Origin: Embleya sp040605455
GTDB taxonomy: Bacteria; Actinomycetota; Actinomycetes; Streptomycetales; Streptomycetaceae
Assembly: GCF_040605455.1 (NCBI RefSeq)
Contig: NZ_JBEXCV010000204.1
Span: forward strand, 1 to 12,412
DNA length: 12,412 nucleotides
Reading direction: 5' to 3'
Shown here: positions 7,616-12,412 of the stretch, in pieces
Numbering within the stretch: the stretch's first letter is position 1
How the letters are laid out: each line of letters begins with the position of its first letter
The notes under the pieces: generated by a model
What the model was told of the DNA's origin: nothing
Databases searched by the model: none
Seen by the model: the letters and a program-made list of their open reading frames with translations, nothing else
Position numbers and translations under genes: made by a program

Positions 7616-7746
7616 GCGAGACCGGACGCGTCCGGCCGCGGATCCGGAGAACCGTCTCGACGCGAACAATGCGTCTCTGACGTCACGAGCCTTGCGGTGA
7701 CCTGCGCGGGTAACGCCCCCGGATCGAGACGTCACGAGGTGCCGGG
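7616..7746. other. Convergent intergenic region with palindrome and direct repeats
   Basis: Lies between the 3' end of the operon and the 3' end of the TOPRIM pseudogene. It holds a perfect 14-bp palindrome CCGGACGCGTCCGG (7622-7635), just after the operon stop, which could form part of a termination hairpin. An 11-bp direct repeat GACGTCACGAG occurs at 7679-7689 and 7728-7738. No gene seen. Confidence 0.4.
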
Positions 7747-8095
7747 TCACTCGGCCAGGAAGGCGCGCAGCTCCCGCCGTTGCCGGTCCTCCTCGGCGGT
7801 GACGTCGGCGAGGACGTCGCGGTCGATGAAGGGTTCGACGGCGGCCAGGACCAGGCGGCGCAGCTCGGAGGGCTCCAGCGCCTCGACCTCCCACTGGACG
7901 GGGTGGTCGACGTCGAAGCCGTGGCGGGCGGCGAACGCCGGCCATCGAGGGTCGCCGCGTTTGCCTTCGGTGGCGGGCAGTTCGTACGCCCTCCTCTGTT
8001 CGTCGGTGAGCAGCACCCGCTCCACGCGCGCCCAACACCCCGTCCGCGCCACCCAGTCCCGCTCGACGTCCTCGCCCGAGCAGTCGAAATCACCG
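7747..8095 (-). pseudogene. TOPRIM-domain protein, 3' half of interrupted gene
   Basis: The C-terminal part of an actinobacterial TOPRIM protein, distantly like topoisomerase VI A/Spo11-type nucleic-acid enzymes. It begins at the conserved VGDFDCSGEDVERDW motif; the D-x-D within GDFDCSG is the metal-binding TOPRIM motif. It continues through VERVLLTDEQRRAYELP and WEVEALEPSELRRLVLAAVEPFIDRDVL to a TGA at 7747-7749. The frame runs a few codons further (to GTG 8136), but those residues come from the inserted segment and do not fit the family. The missing N-terminal part is found in the same orientation at 10797-11282, on the other side of an inserted segment. The reconstructed protein would be about 280 residues. 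I recognise the motifs but not a named function. Confidence 0.8.
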
Positions 8096-8100
8096 ACCAT

Positions 8101-8110
8101 TCTCCGGGGC
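8101..8110 (+). repeat. Left inverted terminal repeat of inserted element
   Basis: TCTCCGGGGC, matching 9 of 10 bases of the inverted right end at 10787-10796. It directly follows flank ACCAT. Homology between the two ends does not extend further inward, so the repeat is short and would be unremarkable without the gene-disruption evidence. Confidence 0.55.
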
Positions 8111-8453
8111 GCCACAAGCGCGCGGTTCGAATCCACGCAGCTCAGAAGCGGTCAGGGCGACGATGTCGCGTGCAACAGGTGTGGTGCACGAGAGACACGC
8201 CCTTGCATGCCGACAGCACGAGCCGACTGGAAGAGGGAACGAGCCGCCGCCCTCTTTTGGAAGCGGGTGGCGGCTCGGAGCGACAGGTGCTCGTACGCGG
8301 CCTGACCCCGCTGTGTTGGGGCCACATCCGCCCGCAGCGAAGTGAAACTCGACCCGGCTCGCGCCACCAGCTGATCATCCAAGAACGCACACACCCTGCC
8401 GGGTCCGCGAAGTACGCTGCTGGCAACCTCGAAACTGATGACGGAGGGCTCTC
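8111..8453. other. Leader region of element before kinase, no gene seen
   Basis: About 340 bp inside the left end of the inserted element with no frame that looks coding. It should contain the kinase promoter; I see only a weak TACGCT -10-like box at about 8413-8418. A sequence like a tRNA T-arm (GGTTCGAATCC, near 8123-8133) occurs but lacks the rest of a tRNA. Confidence 0.4.
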
Positions 8454-10040
8454 GTGGCGGAGCGGTTGATCGGTGGTCACTATCGGCTGCTCGATGTCAT
8501 AGCCGCGGGAGGGTTCGGCGAGGTATGGCGGGCGCACGACGAGCGCTTGAATGCCTTGGTTGCGATCAAGCGCATCAAGATCGACCCGCACACCTCCGCA
8601 ACCGAGCGGGCGGAGCTCATCGCCAGGGCGAAGCGCGAGGCGCGCAACGCCGCAGCGCTACGCGACGAGCCGAACGTGGTGGCCGTGTATGACGTGGTTA
8701 CCGAGGATGGCCTGCCGTGGGTGGTGATGCGTCTCGTTGACGGTATGTCCCTGGCCCAGGAACTCAAGCGGCGCACCCGCCTCGAACCGGAACGGGCCTC
8801 CAAGATCGCGCTCGGGGTACTGGCGGCTCTCAGGGCCGCGCACCGCCTTGGGATCGTGCACCGGGACGTCAAGCCGGCCAACATCATGCTGACCGCCGAC
8901 GGGCAGGTGCTGCTGACTGATTTCGGTATCGCGAAGCACCGCGACGACATCTCGCTCACCTCGACCGGCATGGTTGTCGGCACCCTCGAGTACATGGCTC
9001 CCGAACGTTTCGGTGCGGCCTCAGACGCAGACGACCCGGCAGGAGACCTCTTCTCTCTCGGCGCGACATTGTTCGAGACGGTCGAGGGAACCTCGCCGTT
9101 TCGACGTATGTCGGTGGCGGCGATCATGGCGGCAGTGGCCTTCGAGCCACATCCGCCTTTGCGGAACGCGGGCGCACTGACCGCGCTGATCGAGCAACTG
9201 CTGGCGAAGAAGCCCGAACACCGCCCTGACGCAAGTGCCGCGATCGCGGCACTAGGGGTGTGGTCAGCGGCACCCACCACCCTCGTGGGAATCACCAACC
9301 CGCCGACGCAACACGGTCGCAGGGACGGGGAGGGGGGATACGACGTCATCCTCGACTCTGCTGGGAACAAGCCGATCCAGGTGATCAGGGCCGTACGTGA
9401 GGTGACATCGCTCGGGCTGAAGGAAGCCAAGGACCTTGTCGAGACGCCACCCAGGCCGATTCTGGAGGCGGTCGGCGCTGAAACTGCGGCCAAGGCCGAG
9501 ACCACCTTGAAGCGAGCCGGCGCCGCAGTGACGGTGCGCCCAGTCCAGCGCACGTGGCGGCGTGATCCCGCAGCCTCGTTCGATGTCATCCTCGACTCTG
9601 CTGGGAACAAGCCGATCCAGGTCATCAAGGTCGTACGTGAGGTGACATCGCTCGGGCTGAAGGAAGCCAAGGACCTTGTCGAGACGCCACCCAGGCCGAT
9701 TCTGGAGGCGGTCGGCGCCGAAGCTGCGGCCAAGGCCGAGACCACCTTGAAGCGAGCCGGCGCCGCAGTGACGGTGCACCCAGTCCAGCGCACGTGGCGG
9801 CGTGATCCCGCAGCCTCGTTCGATGTCATCCTCGACTCTGCTGGGAACAAGCCGATCCAGGTCATCAAGGTCGTACGTGAGGTGACATCGCTCGGGCTGA
9901 AGGAAGCCAAGGACCTTGTCGAGACGCCACCCAGGCCGATTCTGGAGGCGGTCGGCGCCGAAGCTGCGGCCAAGGCCGAGACCACCTTGAAGCGAGCCGG
10001 CGCCGCAGTGACGGTGCGCCCAGTCCAGCGCACGTGGTGA
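8454..10040 (+). CDS. Ser/Thr protein kinase fused to three L7/L12 C-terminal domains
   Basis: A 528-residue soluble protein starting at GTG 8454, five bases after GGAGGG. Residues 1-270 are a Hanks-type kinase: Gly-rich loop AAGGFGEVW (17-25), catalytic Lys39 in VAIK, HRDVKPAN (136-143; Asp138 base, Asn143), DFG (156-158), and APE in EYMAPERFG. All catalytic residues are present, so it should be active. Unlike PknB there is no membrane segment. After a short Thr/Pro linker come three 80-residue repeats (289-368, 369-448, 449-528), each a clear ribosomal protein bL12 C-terminal domain (FDVILDSAGNK, VIKVVREVTSLGLKEAKDLV, AGAAVTV). In ribosomes this domain recruits EF-Tu, EF-G, IF2 and RF3 through the helix carrying VIKVVRE and LGLKEAKDLV, which is preserved here. 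I infer a kinase directed at translational GTPases or mimicking the ribosomal stalk. It is carried by the inserted element. Confidence 0.92.
   Translation: MAERLIGGHYRLLDVIAAGGFGEVWRAHDERLNALVAIKRIKIDPHTSATERAELIARAKREARNAAALRDEPNVVAVYDVVTEDGLPWVVMRLVDGMSLAQELKRRTRLEPERASKIALGVLAALRAAHRLGIVHRDVKPANIMLTADGQVLLTDFGIAKHRDDISLTSTGMVVGTLEYMAPERFGAASDADDPAGDLFSLGATLFETVEGTSPFRRMSVAAIMAAVAFEPHPPLRNAGALTALIEQLLAKKPEHRPDASAAIAALGVWSAAPTTLVGITNPPTQHGRRDGEGGYDVILDSAGNKPIQVIRAVREVTSLGLKEAKDLVETPPRPILEAVGAETAAKAETTLKRAGAAVTVRPVQRTWRRDPAASFDVILDSAGNKPIQVIKVVREVTSLGLKEAKDLVETPPRPILEAVGAEAAAKAETTLKRAGAAVTVHPVQRTWRRDPAASFDVILDSAGNKPIQVIKVVREVTSLGLKEAKDLVETPPRPILEAVGAEAAAKAETTLKRAGAAVTVRPVQRTW
9318..10037 (+). 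repeat. Three tandem 240-bp repeats coding for L7/L12 CTD units
   Basis: Units at 9318-9557, 9558-9797 and 9798-10037, in frame and exactly 80 codons each. Units 2 and 3 differ at a single base (GTGCACC versus GTGCGCC near 9777/10017, His versus Arg). Unit 1 differs at a handful of positions, mostly at its start and around VIRAVRE and AETAAK. Identity extends to synonymous sites and through the linker RPVQRTWRRDPAAS, so these are recent DNA duplications (or homogenised copies), not old domain repeats. Confidence 0.95.
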
Positions 10041-10317
10041 CTCGGGGGTTCTTTCTGAGCTGGGATCCTTGTGTGCCGGCAGCGTGACCACAGAGATTGA
10101 TATCTGTGCGGCGCTCGACGGGAGGCCGTCCGGGTATCGACCGCGGTCAGCACCCGGAGGGTCTTCCGCTTGGGCCGCCGGTGCGGCTGCGGCCCGCGGG
10201 GGCATTTGTTCGGCATCGCGGCCTCCGTCTCCAGAGTCCGCCATCGCAAGGAGCCCGGTGATCTGGTGTTTCAGCCGGGATGACGAGGTGCGTCGCGTCC
10301 GCGGTTGAGCTGGGCCA
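10041..10317. other. Intergenic region inside element with an AT-rich inverted repeat
   Basis: Between the kinase stop and the recombinase remnant. Contains CACAGA-8 bp-TCTGTG at 10089-10108, an operator-like or weak hairpin inverted repeat, unusually AT-rich for this window. On the minus strand, a short coding-like stretch (NRELMAQLNRGRD, ending at TGA 10271-10273) continues from the recombinase remnant in another frame; it may be a piece of a lost downstream gene. Confidence 0.4.
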
Positions 10318-10671
10318 TCAGCTCGCGGTTGGCGGCTGCCTGTGCGGCTCGATCCCCGGCCCGGCCATCACCACGCCGCGGCCCACCGCGGGCCGATCCA
10401 TGCCGGTGGTGTCCCGCGTCCCGTACCGCAACCACACGGTGAACAACCCGAGATCCTGCGCGGCGGTCCGCCAGTCGCGGCCGGTGCGATCGCACCAGCG
10501 CAAGTACAGCGCCATGTGCCCGGCGTACGTACGCGTGGTCAACTCGGCCTGATCCCGCCCGAACCGCACGTACCGCAGGAACGCGTCCGCTTCCGCCACC
10601 ACGGCCAAGTCGTCGTCCAGCACCGTCCAGTACCGCGTACCGGACGGCATCCGTACAGGGAAAACCCGCAA
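10318..10671 (-). pseudogene. Tyrosine recombinase/integrase, N-terminal fragment
   Basis: The first ~105 residues match the N-terminal, core-binding domain of actinobacterial tyrosine-type site-specific recombinases: MPSGTRYWTVLDDDLAVVAEADAFLRYVRFGRDQAELTTRTYAGHMALYLRWCDRTGRDW, then DLGLFTVWLRYG. After VVMAGPG the expected continuation stops and the frame ends after 117 residues. The entire catalytic domain, with its R-H-R-Y residues, is missing. A neighbouring frame continues with NRELMAQLNRGRD to 10271, suggesting an internal deletion that joined two genes. The start is either TTG 10671 or the in-frame ATG 21 bp later. It lies inside the inserted element near its right end and is probably what is left of the element's own mobility gene. 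It cannot be catalytic as it stands. Confidence 0.8.
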
Positions 10672-10752
10672 AGTCCTACTCCCATCTCGTCATGCAACGT
10701 GTCGCAACGATCACGACAGCCTCAGAGATGCGAGGAAGAACCCGGTCTCACC

Positions 10753-10767
10753 CGATGCAGTGCATCG
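10753..10767. promoter_or_regulatory. 15-bp perfect palindrome near right element end
   Basis: CGATGCA-G-TGCATCG, perfect 7-bp arms around one G, 20 bp inside the right inverted repeat. It could be a recombinase or repressor site. No role can be shown. Confidence 0.35.
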
Positions 10768-10786
10768 TCACACCACACTCGGAGAT

Positions 10787-10796
10787 GCCCGGGAGA
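10787..10796 (-). repeat. Right inverted terminal repeat of inserted element
   Basis: Reads TCTCCCGGGC on the minus strand, the inverted counterpart of 8101-8110 with one mismatch. The adjoining ACGAT (10797-10801) pairs with ACCAT (8096-8100) as an imperfect 5-bp target duplication. Confidence 0.55.
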
Positions 10797-11282
10797 ACGA
10801 TGTACTCCAACACGGCTGGCCTCGGATCGCGGGCGGCGCGGGCGTGGACGACGTCGACGTAGGACTGGCTGCCGAAGCCGCGCACGACCAGCACCGGCAC
10901 ACCGAGTCGGCCAACCATGAGCTGAACATTCGCCGCAGGGAGTCCTTTTCCGCCGCGACGTACACGGCTACATCCTGGCCGCGGGTGCGGTCGAGTCGGA
11001 ACCAGTCGGGCGCCTGGTCCAGGAACTCGGCGTGGTCGGTCCAGGCCGGGGGACGTGGACCTCGCGCAGGGTGTCGACCAGGTCGGGGAAGCGACCCTCG
11101 CGCCGGGCCTGCGCGAGGCGGGAGGACAGCCGGCGGTACATCGACGGCGTGTTCGGCACCAGTTGCTCGGAGATCGCCCGGTACCGGAGCTGTCTCAAGG
11201 TCACGCCGGCGTCGTACTCGGCGACGATCTCCCGGGCCCGATCGACCACCACCGGCCAGTGGACGCGTTCCATGCGATACAT
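10797..11282 (-). pseudogene. TOPRIM-domain protein, 5' half of interrupted gene, two frameshifts
   Basis: N-terminal part of the same gene whose 3' half is at 7747-8095. It starts near ATG 11282 (or ATG 11273): MERVHWPVVVDRAREIVAEYDAGVTLRQLRYR, then YRRLSSRLAQARREGRFPDLVDTLREVHV. A one-base deficit in the G-run 11048-11052 moves it to the next frame (PAWTDHAEFLDQAPDWFRLDR, then VYVAAEKDSLRRMFSSWLAD). A second missing base near 10905-10906 moves it again (LGVPVLVVRGFGSQSYVDVV, ending VLEYI), where the inserted element cuts in. The Glu of AAEKD would be the TOPRIM glutamate and the TLRQLRYR segment recalls the N-terminal helix-turn-helix region of Spo11/TopoVI-A-like proteins, a tentative comparison. 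With two frameshifts and an insertion it is surely inactive. Confidence 0.75.
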
Positions 11283-11469
11283 GTACCCATCGGCCCGCCT
11301 TCGGCTTGGGCCGGGTGTGTGGTGCCCCGAACGTCGCAATGCCCGCATCCGCTGTTCCCGGTCCTCGTTCACCGGGCGTCGGCGCCAGGGTGGGCGCGGT
11401 CCGGGCCTTCCTTCCCCGAGGACCCGGAACCGCGCCCCGGGGTGTACCTGCCCGCGGACCGACGGGTTC

Positions 11470-11482
11470 ACGGGTCACCCGT
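11470..11482. promoter_or_regulatory. Inverted repeat in divergent promoter region
   Basis: ACGGGT-C-ACCCGT, perfect 6-bp arms, 57 bp before the 11539 start in the 256-bp gap shared with the divergent TOPRIM gene. Operator-like in position, but short and GC-rich, so chance is possible. Confidence 0.3.
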
Positions 11483-11538
11483 CCGGGTGGCCCCTTGCCC
11501 CGGGCCCGCCCGGCCCACCCGCGATCGGAAGGCGATCC

Positions 11539-12075
11539 ATGACGAGCACCGGCCCCGACCTCGACGACCCGAGCGACGTGAACGCCCGCGCCGTCGCGCT
11601 CTTCGGCCGCCACGAGGACGGCACCATCGCCTGGCCGTACGGCATCGCCGACCCGCCCCGGCGCAACTACCGCACCCGCGACGACCCGGACGCCGCGTTC
11701 GAGGCGGCCCTGCGCGGGCGCCGCGACGCCCAACGCATCCTCGTCGAGTGGGCCGAGCGCCACGGGCTGTGCCCGGACGGCCTGGGCTGTTGCCCGCAGT
11801 GGCTGCGCCGGCGGGGCAGTGCCGGATGTCCGTACGGCGAGTGCGACCGGTGGCGTTGGACGGACCACGTCACCACCTGGTCCCTGGGCGGGCAGCCGGT
11901 GGCGTTGACGGCGGCGCCGTACGGGGTGGACGAGGACGAGCGGGCCGAACTCGAGGAGTGGGCCGGGGAGTACCCGGGCCTGGCGGTGGCCTACGGCACT
12001 GGCTGGTACGGCGCCGACACCACCCAGGTCCTGCTGTGGCGCAGCGATCGCATCCCCACCCTCGCACCGGCGTAA
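11539..12075 (+). CDS. Hypothetical Cys-rich protein, 178 aa
   Basis: Starts at ATG 11539, six bases after GGAAGG (11527-11532), and ends at TAA 12073-12075. Coding use is strong. The family is not recognised. The N-terminal ~60 residues are acidic (TGPDLDDPSDVNARAVALFGRHEDGTIAWPYGIADPP), followed by a helical RRDAQRILVEWAERHGL. A cysteine cluster at about residues 77-102 (CPDGLGCCPQW, then GCPYGECDRWRW) could bind zinc. The C-terminal half is strand-rich with WSLGGQPVALTAAPYGVDEDERAELEEW and GLAVAYGTGWYGADTTQVLLW. No signal peptide or membrane segment, so probably cytoplasmic. It is divergent from the broken TOPRIM gene; the two may once have formed a set. Confidence 0.75.
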   Translation: MTSTGPDLDDPSDVNARAVALFGRHEDGTIAWPYGIADPPRRNYRTRDDPDAAFEAALRGRRDAQRILVEWAERHGLCPDGLGCCPQWLRRRGSAGCPYGECDRWRWTDHVTTWSLGGQPVALTAAPYGVDEDERAELEEWAGEYPGLAVAYGTGWYGADTTQVLLWRSDRIPTLAPA

Positions 12076-12099
12076 CGCCCCGCGCACTACCACCCGACC

Positions 12100-12151
12100 G
12101 TGCAACTTCCGTGCACCCTTGACGCACCTTCGATGCACCTTTGATGCAAGG
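12100..12151 (+). repeat. Five tandem 10-11 bp iterated repeats
   Basis: Consecutive units GTGCAACTTCC (12100), GTGCACCCTT (12111), GACGCACCTTC (12121), GATGCACCTTT (12132) and GATGCAAGG (12143, partial) share a GAYGCAMCTT-like core. Spacing is one DNA helical turn, placing each unit on the same face of the helix, as in iterons or cooperative operator arrays. The array begins 25 bp after the stop of the Cys-rich gene. Confidence 0.7.
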
Positions 12152-12412
12152 GCTGTACCCCCAGGCGTGGCCCGTGACCGGACACCGCTTCCGCGCGGGC
12201 ATCCGACGGCGCGGAGAGTGAGGGGAGGGCACACCGCCCCACCCCGAGCGAAGAAGGCCTTGCGGTGACGGGGATCGGTGGTGCCTACTGGAAGTCGTCC
12301 GCGCTCGGGGTGTGTTGCCGATCGCGGCTGCCAATACACCAGTCGTGAACTCGCTGTTTTGGCCGACGGGTTCGGGATCCGACTCTCGGTCGGCAGGACC
12401 GGCCAGTGCTGG
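12152..12412. other. No supported gene in right end
   Basis: The remaining 261 bp have no frame with a convincing coding pattern or ribosome binding site. A GTG at 12345 opens a frame to the window edge (NSLFWPTG...) but without support. The downstream target of the iterated repeats, if any, should lie beyond the window. Confidence 0.4.

Larger units (their letters stand above)
8101..10796. mobile_element. 2.7-kb inserted element carrying kinase-L7/L12 fusion and recombinase remnant
   Basis: The segment interrupts the TOPRIM gene. Its ends are imperfect inverted repeats: TCTCCGGGGC at 8101-8110, and TCTCCCGGGC read inward on the minus strand from 10796 to 10787 (9 of 10 match). The flanks ACCAT (8096-8100) and ACGAT (10797-10801) are an imperfect 5-bp duplication. 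Removing 8096-10796 joins GAG TAC ATC to GTC GGT GAT in frame, recreating E-Y-I-V-G-D-F-D. The inside is visibly less GC-rich than the surroundings. It holds the kinase on the plus strand and a truncated tyrosine recombinase on the minus strand, but no complete transposase, so the present copy may be a defective or non-autonomous derivative. The type of element is not certain. Confidence 0.75.

Noticed and set aside
8119..8140. tRNA-like T-arm GGTTCGAATCC near the left end of the element
   Set aside because: The stem has a mismatch and no anticodon arm, D-arm or matching acceptor stem is found; the insertion ends are already explained by the IRs and the split gene.
8480..10249. 589-aa minus-strand frame opposite the kinase
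   Set aside because: Antisense shadow kept open by high GC and by the triple repeat; no recognisable domain.
7689..12269. 13-bp direct repeat GCCTTGCGGTGAC at 7689-7701 and 12257-12269, as possible att sites around the accessory block
   Set aside because: A repeat of this length is expected by chance about once in 12 kb of very GC-rich DNA, and no intact integrase is present.
10768..12339. 523-aa minus-strand frame
   Set aside because: It is antisense to the Cys-rich gene; only its last part coincides with the middle block of the TOPRIM pseudogene.
12345..12412. Possible gene start at GTG 12345 running off the window
   Set aside because: No ribosome binding site and too short to judge coding use.

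Overview
The window is very GC-rich DNA with codon third positions almost all G or C, GTG and TTG starts, and GGAGG-type ribosome binding sites. This fits an actinomycete, most likely a Streptomyces-like organism. No rRNA, complete tRNA or CRISPR array was seen. The region looks accessory: small orphan genes, one frameshifted gene, a recombinase remnant and an interrupted pseudogene surround two intact systems.

Layout. Positions 77-1163 (minus strand) hold two small hypothetical genes, followed by about 570 bp with no convincing gene. At 1735-2323 (plus) is a GNAT acetyltransferase with a single-base frameshift. At 2331-3698 (minus) is an XRE-type helix-turn-helix regulator with a TPR-like sensor region. 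Divergent from it, 3947-7615 (plus) is a compact operon: a 77-residue candidate precursor peptide, a strong hairpin, two different radical SAM/SPASM proteins that each have an N-terminal RRE(PqqD)-like segment, and a short TsaA/TrmO-family protein. The last three genes are joined by ATGA overlaps. This looks like an undescribed RiPP-type (ribosomally made, post-translationally modified peptide) pathway: the peptide would be the substrate, the two radical SAM enzymes its maturases and the TsaA-like protein a possible SAM-dependent tailoring enzyme. The divergent XRE-TPR protein is the obvious candidate regulator.

Positions 7747-11282 (minus) carry one TOPRIM-domain gene cut in two by a segment of about 2.7 kb (8101-10796). 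The segment has short inverted terminal repeats (TCTCCSGGGC) and an imperfect 5-bp duplication. Removing it rejoins the two halves at the conserved V-G-D-F-D motif. It carries a remarkable serine/threonine kinase fused to three almost identical copies of the ribosomal protein L7/L12 C-terminal domain, plus the N-terminal part of a tyrosine recombinase. The kinase is therefore mobile cargo that may be directed at translation factors. The TOPRIM gene has two further frameshifts and is dead.

Positions 11539-12075 (plus) encode a Cys-rich hypothetical protein divergent from the TOPRIM gene. Just after it, at 12100-12151, are five tandem 10-11 bp iterated repeats. The last 260 bp hold no supported gene.
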